Assembly: GCA_029239675.1 (NCBI GenBank)
Contig: JARBUM010000014.1
Span: forward strand, 1-51,872
DNA from: Pelosinus sp.
GTDB taxonomy: Bacteria; Bacillota; Negativicutes; DSM-13327
Direction: 5' to 3'
DNA: 51,872 nt
Shown here: positions 10,301-17,937 of the stretch, piece by piece
How positions within the stretch are numbered: the first letter of the stretch is position 1
How the letters are laid out: the number at the start of each line of letters is the position of its first letter
Translations under genes and position numbers: made by a program
Notes under the pieces: generated by a model
What the model saw: the letters and a program-made list of their open reading frames with translations, nothing else
Databases searched by the model: none
Told to the model about the DNA's origin: nothing

Positions 10301-10518
10301 AAGGCCGTCTCCAACGGATAAGTAACCTGATCTTGAATCTCCTGGGGACCCCGGCCCATCCAGTCAGCCGAGACAAGTACCTGGTTCTCACTAAGGTCAG
10401 GAAAAGCATCAATAGGGGTATCCTTAACGACGAAGACTCCCCAAACAATAATTAATGCGGATAACACCAGGATAATCACTCGGTTTTTCAAGGAAAATTC
10501 TATTAATTTATTAAGCAT
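7330..10518 (-). CDS. cusA: Heavy-metal RND efflux permease (CusA/CzcA family)
   Basis: This 1062-residue proton-driven pump has the usual RND plan: an N-terminal helix, a large periplasmic loop, a group of helices, a second periplasmic loop and a second group of helices. HME-type markers are visible: DAFPDLSENQV near the N-terminus, GGIAIGIGVMTDAAIVMVEN with the proton-relay Asp, and the MPELDEGTFLVMP segment. Met residues in FLVMP and RLSMLTTGVR fall where CusA-type Cu/Ag pumps have export Mets, so Cu(I)/Ag(I) is preferred over Zn/Co/Ni, without proof. An odd Gly/Ala/Met/Ser-rich stretch of about 35 residues interrupts the second periplasmic loop (about 8075-8190). It is encoded with its adaptor and outer-membrane channel, 11 nt apart from the adaptor gene. 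Confidence 0.93.
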   Translation of the reverse strand: MLNKLIEFSLKNRVIILVLSALIIVWGVFVVKDTPIDAFPDLSENQVLVSADWMGRGPQEIQDQVTYPLETALRGLPKVKEVRSASSFGMSLITVIFEDGVEPYFARQVVNEKVQQAIPQLPRGVQPSLGPVSTPMGQVFMYTIESDRHNLADLRTVEDFTIKQQLSAVPGVAEVASIGGYVMQYQINLDPRLLQNYRVTFNQVFGALGTNNANIGAKVVEQNGQEFIIRGLGLIQSIDDIKNIVIFQNNNIPIYIKDVANVTAGPDFRRGVLTKSGYEAAGGIVIQRMGENTLNVIDQVKAKITEIQPSLPEGMRIVPFYDQTDLVKKAVNTLTRALIEEFILVSIIVILFLGNVRSSLIVTSAIPIGILIALIAMKQIHLSANLMSLGGIAIGIGVMTDAAIVMVENIYRHLAEDQGRRNIIDVTLEAAKEVAAPIFFSITIIIVTFLPVFTMTGTEGKMYTPMAWAKSFAMSGSLLLAFTLVPVLCTLLLRGKIQEKDTWIVAKLHQWYVPTLKSVLKNSKTTISIAVVVMIAGFSLLPLIGTTFMPELDEGTFLVMPTMLPSVSLTEALEAAKTMDKVIMEIPEVDMSVGKVGRAESAMDPAPISMIETIVTLKPKDEWRSGMTKEKIEQEMMARLTNMPGLNLAFTQPIAGRLSMLTTGVRTELGIKLYGEDLQVLQQKAFDIEKALATVPGVSDLLAERVFGASYLEIQVNREKAARYGLNIADVEDAVELAVGGKNATTTIEGRKRFNVLVRYNRENRETIDAMENILIPVTGGGTAAKSSSGGMGAGMGGGAAAAAAGPATGAYVPLGEVAQFQVVDGPSMISSENGVYRMIVQMNTRGRDVVSFVNEANQVIKEKVDLPAGYSLKWTGQYENQQRAKDRLSLVVPAVIVLTFFLLYMTFKSASDAFLILMNIPFSLVGGIVAMYVTGTYMTVAAAVGFIALFGIAVQNGVIMVTYIKHLRDHRSLEEAITEGAFTRLRPVMITALVASLGLFPLIFATGTGAEVQRPMATVVVGGLVTSTILTLVVLPCIYLVWNQWRERRNPAVSGKSHTAE

Positions 10519-10529
10519 ATTGCTCCTCC

Positions 10530-11807
10530 TTACTGACCCCCATGGCCGCTGTGTTCGCTCCCGGCAGCAGGTGCCGGAGCAATCGCGCCGCTATTTGTAC
10601 CACCTGAAGGTGCTGGCGCACCAGTCTCCTTAGTGGTTCCACCGCCACCGTGTCCGGCATGACTGCCAAAACTGCCTAATTTAGTCTGGGAGTCAATGAG
10701 AAAGGTAGCTGCTGTTACCACTGTATCACCAGGTTGTAAACCAGACAGGATCTGAACATAACCATCGGCGTGTTGGCCTGTGACTACATCTCGTTTAACA
10801 AAAGTATCTTCACTTTGAGCAACAAAGACAATTTTACGACTGCCGGAATCTAAGAGGCTGGATTCCGGTACAACTAAGCTATCCCCCAAAGGTAATTGAA
10901 CATTCGCATTAACAAACATGTTGGGTTTCAATCTCCCCCCTGGATTGGCCATTTCCACTCGTACTTTAATGGTTCGGGTGGCATCATCTAGAACCGGGTT
11001 AATAAAGGTCACTTGCCCACTAAAATTTTCCCCCGGATAGGCACCACTGTTCACCGCAACTGGCTGACCTATTTTAATGCCTGCTATGTCTTTTTCATAA
11101 ATATCGACATACAACCAAACAGTGGATAAGTCTGACAGACTATACAATTTATCGCCAGGCATAATAAATGATCCTGGCAACAGCTGTTTTTCCAGAACGG
11201 TGCCACCGAACTGGGCATAGATGGTCATATGATCTTTAGGCTTTCGAGTATGTTCCAGATGAGCGATATCACTGTCCGGTACATTTAACAGCTGTAGCTT
11301 GCGCCGTGCCGCTTCCCGCAGGCGGTTGTTAATCTGGACCACATCTTTGCCGGCGTTTTGCAGTTTCTGCACATTTTCCAGTGTTAATAAGTATTCTTCC
11401 TGAGCTGCGATAAAGGTTGGGCTGTATACAGCGGCGATAGCTTGCCCCGGGGCAATATATTCACCATCAGCGGTTACGTACAATTCATCAATTCGACCTT
11501 CCACACGGGAAGTAATATAGGTCCGTCCGTTCTCATTCATGGCAATCTTACCGGTGGTTTTGATTTCCTTAGCAAGGGCCTTGACGATTGCTTGCGCTGT
11601 TTGCACTCCCGACAATTGTCTGGCCTTGGCATCTAGGGTAACCACGTCTCCCATAGCCATAACCGGAGCAGTTGTTTGATGCCCCGTATGATCCATAGTC
11701 ACCTTTGCCTGCTGCGTCGCATAATAGTAACCGCCACCGCCAAATACCAGAACACCAGCGGCCACACCTATTATAATTTTCTTTTTAGCCTGTAGTCTTT
11801 CGATCAT
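10530..11807 (-). CDS. cusB: CusB-type periplasmic adaptor of RND metal pump
   Basis: This 425-residue membrane-fusion protein has a membrane anchor (about residues 8-28), then a metal-loop segment with His and Met (MDHTGHQTTAPVMAMGD), a barrel-sandwich domain, a helical hairpin (about residues 135-185) and beta-barrel domains ending near LVVPESSLLDSG and LSGLQPGDTVV. The last 50 residues are a Gly/Ala/Pro linker with His pairs (SHAGHGGGG and SEHSGHGG), a feature of metal-linked adaptors. The frame opens at 11840, but the GGAGAGG sequence five bases before ATG 11807 supports the shorter start, which also removes the overlap with the channel gene. Its place between channel and pump genes fits a CusCBA-type operon. 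Confidence 0.9.
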   Translation of the reverse strand: MIERLQAKKKIIIGVAAGVLVFGGGGYYYATQQAKVTMDHTGHQTTAPVMAMGDVVTLDAKARQLSGVQTAQAIVKALAKEIKTTGKIAMNENGRTYITSRVEGRIDELYVTADGEYIAPGQAIAAVYSPTFIAAQEEYLLTLENVQKLQNAGKDVVQINNRLREAARRKLQLLNVPDSDIAHLEHTRKPKDHMTIYAQFGGTVLEKQLLPGSFIMPGDKLYSLSDLSTVWLYVDIYEKDIAGIKIGQPVAVNSGAYPGENFSGQVTFINPVLDDATRTIKVRVEMANPGGRLKPNMFVNANVQLPLGDSLVVPESSLLDSGSRKIVFVAQSEDTFVKRDVVTGQHADGYVQILSGLQPGDTVVTAATFLIDSQTKLGSFGSHAGHGGGGTTKETGAPAPSGGTNSGAIAPAPAAGSEHSGHGGQ

Positions 11808-11836
11808 GCTGTCCTCTCCTTTATCTAACTTGCTCA

Positions 11837-13135
11837 TCATGGTTGGGTTCCACTCGAAAATAAGGGCTTTCCTACTGCCTTTTCTAGATTAGCCACCGCT
11901 TTTTCATAATTTACACGGGCTTTATAGTAATCCAATCGCACATTACGGAGAGCATTTAAACTATCCAGAACAGCCATGAAATCCACTTTACCGTTGGTAT
12001 AGCTTACAACTCCTGCTTGGTAGGTTTGTTCCGCTTGGGGAATCACCGTATTTTTATACAAGTCGATCTGACGCCAGGCTGACTGGGCCTCGGTCAATGC
12101 CATCTGCAAATCCAGGTCGGTCATATTTTGCATGTTGATCAATGAAGCCTGAGCTGCATCCAGGCCAGCCCCAGCTGATTTAATTTCTGCTTTATTTTTG
12201 CCCTGCCAAATGGGCAGCATGACCATAACTTCCATTTTCCAGGTATCGGGTGCGGTATCCATCATCGTTTGTTTTCTATCTTTATAGCCAATACTGATTT
12301 GATAATCTGGCAGCTGCTGTTTTTTCGCTAATTCCACACCGTTTTTTGCCATCTCCACTTGCTGTTCCATACCTAGAACAGCTGGTTTACCGGCTTGGGC
12401 TTCTATTTGCAATTTTGTCAAATCAAAATTAGGGGGCGGAGCGCTAAACTCCTCTTTTACTGCGAGAGGCGAATCGGCTTTCCGACCAATGACGGTATTG
12501 ACTTTAGCTTTTGCAACTGCTGACATGGACGCCATACTTAAGAGATCGGTTGTCATTTTAGAAAACTCAGTTTGAGCCCGCAAAGTATCTTGCAGGGGTA
12601 CCATCCCAGTGGAGTAGTTAACCTGAGCAATCTGAACCAACTGACCCATGAGTTGCTGATTTTCCTTACCAATTTCCAGTGCTTTATCGGCATAAAGCAA
12701 GTCATAATAGGCTGTTTTGGCGGTAGCATAGACTTCCATCTGCTTATCTTGATAATTGGCCTTGGCCATTTCAGCATCACTACCAGCCATTTTACCCATC
12801 GCTTTCAGTTTTGACGGATTCATAATGTCCTGAGTGAAGGTATATTCGGTCATCATAGCATCAAAAGGATTTAAGGTGCCATTTGGTATATCATCTTTCA
12901 TAATTCCGAACTGAGGATTGGGCCAAGCTTTAGCCAGTGGAATGCGAGCCTGTTTCTCTTCCCAGCGTTTCTGACTCTCAATGACAGCTGGATTATTCTT
13001 GACAGCAGTTTCCACCACTTGCTGCAGCGCCAACGTCTCCTGAACTTCCTCCGCCACAGCAAGTGGCATCATTCCCAATATGAACAACGCGGTCAAAGGT
13101 AGTGCTTTGTGTTGAAACCATTTTCCTACTTCCAT
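11837..13135 (-). CDS. cusC: TolC-family outer-membrane efflux channel (CusC-like)
   Basis: The 432-residue exported protein has a signal peptide (ending near LAVAEE) and the two-fold TolC repeat of long amphipathic helices: NPAVIESQKRWEEKQARI early and a repeat near AGLDAAQASLINMQNM. This is the outer-membrane exit duct of the tripartite pump. No lipobox is evident, unlike E. coli CusC. Its presence implies an outer membrane, so the host is a diderm. It is the first gene of the pump operon; the AAGGGGG site is 3-4 nt before ATG 13135, and a repeat-driven promoter lies about 85-115 nt upstream. Confidence 0.9.
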   Translation of the reverse strand: MEVGKWFQHKALPLTALFILGMMPLAVAEEVQETLALQQVVETAVKNNPAVIESQKRWEEKQARIPLAKAWPNPQFGIMKDDIPNGTLNPFDAMMTEYTFTQDIMNPSKLKAMGKMAGSDAEMAKANYQDKQMEVYATAKTAYYDLLYADKALEIGKENQQLMGQLVQIAQVNYSTGMVPLQDTLRAQTEFSKMTTDLLSMASMSAVAKAKVNTVIGRKADSPLAVKEEFSAPPPNFDLTKLQIEAQAGKPAVLGMEQQVEMAKNGVELAKKQQLPDYQISIGYKDRKQTMMDTAPDTWKMEVMVMLPIWQGKNKAEIKSAGAGLDAAQASLINMQNMTDLDLQMALTEAQSAWRQIDLYKNTVIPQAEQTYQAGVVSYTNGKVDFMAVLDSLNALRNVRLDYYKARVNYEKAVANLEKAVGKPLFSSGTQP

Positions 13136-13216
13136 ATATCCCCCTTTTCGCCCTCACTTGAAGGTCCTAATAGCAAATTTTTATACTAAATTAAAAGTGC
13201 AATAATCCTGTCTATT

Positions 13217-13248
13217 ACTATATAGATTAGTTATGAATATCTCATGAA
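13217..13248 (-). promoter_or_regulatory. Direct-repeat operator and -10 box, efflux operon
   Basis: On the minus strand TTCATGAGATATTCAT holds two TTCAT cores 11 bp apart; 15 nt after the start of the second core is TATAGT (plus 13217-13222). There is no consensus -35 element. It lies upstream of the outer-membrane channel gene and matches the architecture of three neighbouring promoters. Confidence 0.6.
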
Positions 13249-13341
13249 GATCTTTATAACTTTGTAAAAGACATGAGCGGCAAGAAATTCTACCGAAAAA
13301 CGTTGCCGGCGTATATCACACATTTTCTCTACTATTTCTTA

Positions 13342-13440
13342 TCACAACTCTCCTTTGGCAGATAATTTATCCACTCTATTGGCAAGGTAACTCCATAAAT
13401 ACACGACCACCAGCAATTGAATAATAACTAAGCCCCACAT
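13342..13440 (-). CDS. 32-residue single-pass membrane microprotein
   Basis: A short frame encodes 32 residues: MWGLVIIQLLVVVYLWSYLA forms one hydrophobic helix and is followed by a basic/polar tail (NRVDKLSAKGEL). A GAGGTGAAGG ribosome site lies 3-10 nt before the ATG. A promoter with the locus-specific direct repeat sits about 40-70 nt upstream (13480-13511). The helix followed by positive charge predicts an N-out, C-in orientation. Small one-helix proteins often tune transporters, as AcrZ does for AcrB and KdpF for Kdp; a similar role with the adjacent RND pump is inference. The regulatory evidence makes chance less likely. Confidence 0.6.
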   Translation of the reverse strand: MWGLVIIQLLVVVYLWSYLANRVDKLSAKGEL

Positions 13441-13479
13441 TGCCCTTCACCTCGATTGCATCTTTTTGTCAATATCTAC

Positions 13480-13511
13480 ATCATATCTAACGAGTGTGAA
13501 GATCTCATGAA
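13480..13511 (-). promoter_or_regulatory. Direct-repeat operator and -10 box, microprotein gene
   Basis: On the minus strand TTCATGAGATCTTCAC has two cores 11 bp apart, and TATGAT (plus 13480-13485) follows 15 nt after the start of the second core. The spacing equals that of the three other sites in this locus. Confidence 0.6.
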
Positions 13512-13532
13512 GAAAGTAAAAAAACTAAATAA

Positions 13533-13556
13533 CAACCCTTCCTAATGGAAGGGTTG
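13533..13556 (-). terminator. Terminator of the 58-residue peptide gene
   Basis: A ten-base perfect stem, CAACCCTTCC with a four-base loop, is followed on the minus strand by TTATTTAGTTTTTTT. It lies 9 nt beyond the stop codon of the small exported peptide gene. Confidence 0.85.
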
Positions 13557-13564
13557 CTTGGTTG

Positions 13565-13741
13565 TTACATATGATGACCTGAATGTTCGTTACCACCGTC
13601 TTTCGGAGCATCCGCCGGCGCTGGCTGTTCCTGACTGTTCTGTTCAGCAGCAAATACCATTGCAGTGGTCGGCAATACCGTACCAGATACAAGAACCGCT
13701 ACCAGTGCAGCAAAGATCATTCGTGTTACTTTTTTATTCAT
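13565..13741 (-). CDS. Small exported peptide with His-rich tail
   Basis: The 58-residue product has a long signal sequence (MNKKVTRMIFAALVAVLVSG onward, likely cleaved after VFA). The mature peptide is only about 26 residues: acidic and Pro/Ala-rich, ending in GNEHSGHHM. The HSGHHM end resembles the C-terminal EHSGHGG of the nearby CusB-like adaptor. Periplasmic metal binding is a reasonable inference, with no recognised family. Several in-frame ATGs exist (13765, 13747, 13741); the GAAGAGG sequence is best spaced for 13741. It has its own repeat-type promoter and terminator. Confidence 0.7.
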   Translation of the reverse strand: MNKKVTRMIFAALVAVLVSGTVLPTTAMVFAAEQNSQEQPAPADAPKDGGNEHSGHHM

Positions 13742-13862
13742 ACTCATTACCCTCTTCCCATTCATTTTTTTCTTTATGTACTCCTATATGACGATGTTCA
13801 ATTTACTACCTAGTTTCAATATTAATTGTTCATAGTATTAGGATTGTTCGCTTCTGATTTTT

Positions 13863-13915
13863 ATTGTACTAGACATATGTGAAGAACTTATGAAGAATTT
13901 TTAAGAATTTATGAA
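13863..13915 (-). promoter_or_regulatory. Multi-copy direct-repeat operator and -10 box, exported peptide gene
   Basis: Plus-strand GTGAA/ATGAA cores lie at 13879, 13890 and 13911, with a weaker TTAAG near 13901, so the spacing is 11 bp with a one-base slip at the far copy. On the coding strand TTCAC begins 15 nt before TACAAT (plus 13863-13868). This is the longest repeat array of the four sites. Confidence 0.6.
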
Positions 13916-13975
13916 GTTTCCCTTTATTAGTATTGAAGAATTAGCTTTAGAATTTCACTCATTTAACTTTAACCA

Positions 13976-14011
13976 CGAGAAAGGATGACGTACTGTAGTC
14001 ATCCTTTCTCG
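13976..14011. repeat. Perfect 14-bp inverted repeat without U-tract
   Basis: CGAGAAAGGATGAC and its exact complement flank an eight-base loop. Neither strand continues into a clear T-run, so it is not a standard terminator. It sits between the peptide gene promoter and the end of the inositol operon; it may stabilise or end either transcript. Confidence 0.5.
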
Positions 14012-14071
14012 TATACCAGTTTTAGTTCACTATAACCAACTCTATTTATTATTCTTAACTATATTAAAACA

Positions 14072-14103
14072 AAGAAAGGCTTACCGAGCGGTAAGTCTTT
14101 CTT
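14072..14103 (-). terminator. Terminator of the inositol operon
   Basis: A 14-bp stem (AAGAAAGnCTTACCG, one mismatch) with a tiny loop is followed on the minus strand by TTGTTTTAAT. It lies about 65 nt beyond the binding-protein stop codon and closes the eleven-gene operon. Confidence 0.8.
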
Positions 14104-14166
14104 GTATAGCAATATGATATCGGATTTTTCTGCTTAACTAAAGATACATCTGCATATTTTAAAAAA

Positions 14167-15132
14167 CTATTTACCTAATATTTTTTTCAACTCATCACTT
14201 TTCTGTTTGACGTTATCTTTGTTAATTACTTCTGTACCTGTATCAATGCGTTTATCAAGAGCTTCTCCTTTAGCGGCCTTAATTGCAGCTTCTACTCCCT
14301 TAAAACCAATGTTATAAGGACTTTGGGCAATGGAAGCATTAAGCTTTCCTTCTGTAATCGATGTCAATGCATCCGGTGAACCATCAAAGCCAACTATGGG
14401 AACATTCATTTTTGCAGCTTCTAATGCTTTATAAGCACCTAAGGCCATCTCATCATTTGTAGCAAAAACTCCAACGAATTCTTGTTTACTTTGTACTATA
14501 TTTTCCATTACTGTTACTGCCATACCACGTTCGCTATTAGCAGGCTGAATTACTGCTACCTCTAAACCAGCCGCTTTTAATCCTTCTACACAACCATTAG
14601 CCCGTTCATCATGTGTAGGGTCGCCTAATGCACCACGGAGGATTACTACCTTTCCGCCCTTAGCTACTTTCTTGCCGAAGTATTCCCCTGCAAGCTTACC
14701 GCCATTAAAGTTTCCCGTACCTACAAAAGAAACTTTATCATCCCATTTAGCATCTGTATCTGCAAGAATTACGGGAATCTTAGCTCCTTTCGCCTTATTA
14801 AATACGGGAATAGCACTGGCTGGTTGTGAGGGTGCCACGACAAGGGCATTCACCTTCTTGGTAATCTGGTCTTCCAGCATGGAAATTTGCCCTGTTACAT
14901 CCGTTTCCGCATTAGGACCAAGAACTTTTACTTCAACACCATACTTTTCCCCTGCCGCTTTAGCACCAGACTCTACTATTTTCCAATAGTCACTATTTAG
15001 TGCTTTGACTACCACACCAATTTTCATTTTATCAGGTTCTTTTTTGGTTTGGGTTTGTGTACTACCGCAGCCAGTAGTGATCAGAGTCGCCATCAAAAAA
15101 GTGGCCATTAACGAAAACAAACCTTTTCTCAT
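14167..15132 (-). CDS. Sugar ABC transporter binding lipoprotein (probable inositol)
   Basis: The 321-residue product is a periplasmic-binding protein of the ribose/inositol (RbsB, Peripla_BP_4) class. It has a lipobox (TLITTGCGS), then two Rossmann-like lobes: MKIGVVVKALNSDYWK at the start of lobe one and VGVFATNDEMALGAYKAL with PIVGFDGSPDAL in lobe two. It delivers a cyclitol or sugar to the permease encoded upstream. Inositol is inferred from the flanking iol genes, not from ligand residues. A 272-nt gap with a large hairpin separates it from the permease gene, so it may be expressed at a different level. Confidence 0.88.
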   Translation of the reverse strand: MRKGLFSLMATFLMATLITTGCGSTQTQTKKEPDKMKIGVVVKALNSDYWKIVESGAKAAGEKYGVEVKVLGPNAETDVTGQISMLEDQITKKVNALVVAPSQPASAIPVFNKAKGAKIPVILADTDAKWDDKVSFVGTGNFNGGKLAGEYFGKKVAKGGKVVILRGALGDPTHDERANGCVEGLKAAGLEVAVIQPANSERGMAVTVMENIVQSKQEFVGVFATNDEMALGAYKALEAAKMNVPIVGFDGSPDALTSITEGKLNASIAQSPYNIGFKGVEAAIKAAKGEALDKRIDTGTEVINKDNVKQKSDELKKILGK

Positions 15133-15238
15133 TCTAAATTCCCCTCCTACCTAATTTGCTCTTCCCATGGTGTTATTTCCCTTTTTAAAATTGTTATTAA
15201 CTTTGTTTTCTGCTCCACCTCCTTAACATGATAGTACT

Positions 15239-15368
15239 CTCTCGGAAAATAACCATCTATACCTATAAACAGGCAAAGGATGAGTATAACTATAAGCGTA
15301 AATTAAGTAGAAGGTTGGAGCATTGGTTATACTCATCCTTTGCCCTCCTAAATGATACTTTCCGAGAG
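15239..15368 (-). repeat. Large nested inverted repeat between permease and binding-protein genes
   Basis: A perfect 19-bp inner stem (GGCAAAGGATGAGTATAAC at 15272-15290 with its complement at 15326-15344) lies inside a 10-bp outer stem (CTCTCGGAAA at 15239-15248 with 15359-15368). In RNA this forms a long stem in the intercistronic region. Comparable structures in sugar-transport operons protect or separate cistrons to raise binding-protein output; that role is inference. A 37-codon frame with an AGGAGG site starts inside the inner stem (see findings). Confidence 0.7.
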
Positions 15369-15404
15369 ACTACTGATAATTGTTGACTTAACCACCTTCA
15401 ATTT

Positions 15405-16409
15405 TCACGCCTTCACCTTTGCAGCCGCCTTATGCCTTAATACGTCTATATATACTGCCAGAATAATAACAATACCGATGGCGACTGTCTGCATTTCAGA
15501 GGAAACACTCAAAAGGTTTAACCCATTGCGCAAAACCGCCATAATCATGGCACCAATCAGAGTACCCCATACCGTACCCTCGCCGCCCATAAAACTAGCT
15601 CCACCGATGATAGTAGCTGCAATGGCATCAAACTCATACCCCAAACCAGCTAGGGGATATGCGGAATTTACCCTACCGACAAGCACCAACCCACCCAACG
15701 CAGCCATAAAACCGCTAATTGTATACACTATGATTAAGACTTTATCAATACTGATTCCTGATAGCCGTGTAGCCTCAGGATTACCACCTACCGCATATAT
15801 GTACCTGCCCACAGTGGTATAGTTAAGGAAAATATGGAAAATCCCATATACAACTAACACTAAGAGAAAACTCACTGGCACTGGTCCTAGAAAGGCCGCT
15901 CCTAGGAACTGTATAGGCTCTGGGAAGTTTGAGATCGGCGAAGCAGCTGTCACAATTAAAGCCAGCCCACGTGCCACATTCATAGTTCCCAAAGTAGATA
16001 TAAAAGGATGAGGCAAAGACAATTTAGTAAGGGTAACACCATTGATAAACCCCAGCAAAACTCCTACCCCTAGGCAAACAATGATACCAATGATCGGCGA
16101 CATTCCCAGTTTCACCACTACGATCCCCATTAAGACAATGCTTAGGGCTAGAATCGATCCAACAGATAAATCAATCCCTGCTGTCAATATGGTCAACAGC
16201 ATGCCTAAAGCAATTAGACTGTTAATCGCCGACTGACGGGCAACATTCATGATATTATCCATCGTCAAAAAGTAAGGGGATAAATAGGTCAAGACACCGG
16301 ATAAAGCCAACAGTCCAAATAAGGGTCCTAGTTTTTGCATAATTTGACGAAAGTGCACTTTATGTCCATTGCTATCACCCGGCAATGGTTGGGGTGAACT
16401 TACTTTCAT
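15405..16409 (-). CDS. Sugar ABC transporter permease, RbsC family (probable inositol)
   Basis: The 334-residue membrane protein has about nine to ten helices and the BPD_transp_2 features of ribose-type permeases: LIALGMLLTILTAGIDLSVG early, then GFINGVTLTKLSLPHPFISTL and AATIIGGASFMGGEGTVWGT. It forms the channel with the double-domain ATPase. GGGAGG precedes ATG 16409, and the start overlaps the ATPase gene by 35 nt, which implies coupled translation. Substrate is assigned from the iol neighbours. Confidence 0.9.
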   Translation of the reverse strand: MKVSSPQPLPGDSNGHKVHFRQIMQKLGPLFGLLALSGVLTYLSPYFLTMDNIMNVARQSAINSLIALGMLLTILTAGIDLSVGSILALSIVLMGIVVVKLGMSPIIGIIVCLGVGVLLGFINGVTLTKLSLPHPFISTLGTMNVARGLALIVTAASPISNFPEPIQFLGAAFLGPVPVSFLLVLVVYGIFHIFLNYTTVGRYIYAVGGNPEATRLSGISIDKVLIIVYTISGFMAALGGLVLVGRVNSAYPLAGLGYEFDAIAATIIGGASFMGGEGTVWGTLIGAMIMAVLRNGLNLLSVSSEMQTVAIGIVIILAVYIDVLRHKAAAKVKA

Positions 16410-17907
16410 GATTGATACCTCCCGTGGCAGCTTTTAGAATTTTTTCTGGAGCAGCTTCCGAACGGTTGAATTCTGCGGTAATTCTACCATCATGCATAAC
16501 CATAATCCGATTACTAATTCCCATAACCTCAGGCAGTTCGGAGGATATAACTATAACAGCCGCTCCTTCGGATATTAGACGATTAATAACGTTATAAACC
16601 TCTACTTTTGCACCTACGTCAATTCCTCGGGTTGGTTCATCAAAGATAAATATTTTGGCCTTTAAACACAGCCATTTTGCAATCACTATCTTTTGCTGGT
16701 TCCCGCCTGAAAGCAAGCGAGTAACGATATTATAGTTAGCAGGACGCACTTGCAAATCATGTAGCAGTTGTTCCACCTCTTTGCACAAGGATTTGGTGTT
16801 AATGAAGCTACCAAATTTACAAAATCGCTTTAAACCAGCCAAGGTCGAATTGAACTTAATATCGTGCATTAGGATTAGTCCTTGTCCCTTGCGATCTTCA
16901 GTAAGAAACGCAATTCCTTCATTAATCGCATCTCTAGGACTGTTAATTTTCACTTCTCGCCCGAAAACAGCTACGCTCCCGCTATCGATCTTGTCAGCCC
17001 CAAAAATGGCCCTAGCCAGTTCAGTACGCCCCGCCCCTACTAAACCCGCAATTCCTAATACTTCTCCTTGATAGAGTTCAAAAGAAATATCTTTTAAAAC
17101 TCCAGTACGATTGAGACCTGTCACCTGCAGGGCCAAACCTCCTCGCTCTACCGTAACTTGGGGGAACTTTTCTTCTAGGGTACGCCCTACCATCAACTCG
17201 ATGAGTTGTTCCTGGTCCGTCTCCTTTTTATCCATTGTCGCTATCTTGCAGCCATCTCGCATCACTGTGATCCGATCACTGATTTCCAAGACTTCCTCCA
17301 AACGATGGGAAATATACACTATGGCAATCCCTTTCTGTCTTAATTTATAAATGTTATCCAGAAGGATTCTCACTTCCCGTCCCGACAAACTGGAAGTTGG
17401 CTCATCCATAATGATCAACTTGGCATTAGCAATCAGTGCTCGGGCGATTTCTATCACCTGTTGTTGTCCCATGCTGTATTCCCGAACTGGTTTTCCCATA
17501 TCAATATCGGCACCAAGCTCAGTCAAAGCCTCCCGGGCTAACCGAGTCATTTGAGGGTAATTTAACAAACCAATTCCTTTATAGCGCATTTCTCTGCCTA
17601 AAAAGATATTCTCTGTCACCGATAAATTAGGTGCCAAACTTAATTCCTGATAAATAGCAGCGATACCCATTAAAAAGGCATCTTTGGTACTGACGAAGTG
17701 TACATGCTTTCCTTGGCAAACCATCTGCCCTTCATCACAGGAGTAAGCACCCGTTAATATTTTAATCAACGTCGATTTTCCCGCGCCGTTTTCACCTACC
17801 AAACCATGAATTTCTCCGGGTTTGATATCCAAATTAATATTGTTTAACGCTAAAACACCTGGAAACCTTTTGGATACTCCTTTGAGGCTTAAAAGATCTT
17901 CCTCCAT
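16375..17907 (-). CDS. Sugar ABC transporter ATPase with two nucleotide-binding domains, RbsA/MglA type
   Basis: This 510-residue protein holds two ABC domains in tandem. The first has Walker A LVGENGAGKSTLIK, signature YSMGQQQVIEIARAL and Walker B LIIMDEPTSSL. The second has the degenerate Walker A seen in this family (IAGLVGAGRTELARAI), signature LSGGNQQKIVIAKWL and FIFDEPTRGIDVGAK. This layout is diagnostic of carbohydrate uptake class 2 ATPases. A GTG frame starts at 17916, but GGGGGTG is well spaced for ATG 17907. The gene follows the inositol dehydrogenase gene by 30 nt. Confidence 0.93.
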   Translation of the reverse strand: MEEDLLSLKGVSKRFPGVLALNNINLDIKPGEIHGLVGENGAGKSTLIKILTGAYSCDEGQMVCQGKHVHFVSTKDAFLMGIAAIYQELSLAPNLSVTENIFLGREMRYKGIGLLNYPQMTRLAREALTELGADIDMGKPVREYSMGQQQVIEIARALIANAKLIIMDEPTSSLSGREVRILLDNIYKLRQKGIAIVYISHRLEEVLEISDRITVMRDGCKIATMDKKETDQEQLIELMVGRTLEEKFPQVTVERGGLALQVTGLNRTGVLKDISFELYQGEVLGIAGLVGAGRTELARAIFGADKIDSGSVAVFGREVKINSPRDAINEGIAFLTEDRKGQGLILMHDIKFNSTLAGLKRFCKFGSFINTKSLCKEVEQLLHDLQVRPANYNIVTRLLSGGNQQKIVIAKWLCLKAKIFIFDEPTRGIDVGAKVEVYNVINRLISEGAAVIVISSELPEVMGISNRIMVMHDGRITAEFNRSEAAPEKILKAATGGINHESKFTPTIAG

Positions 17908-17937
17908 GGTTTTCACCCCCGTCTACTATCCCCCGGC

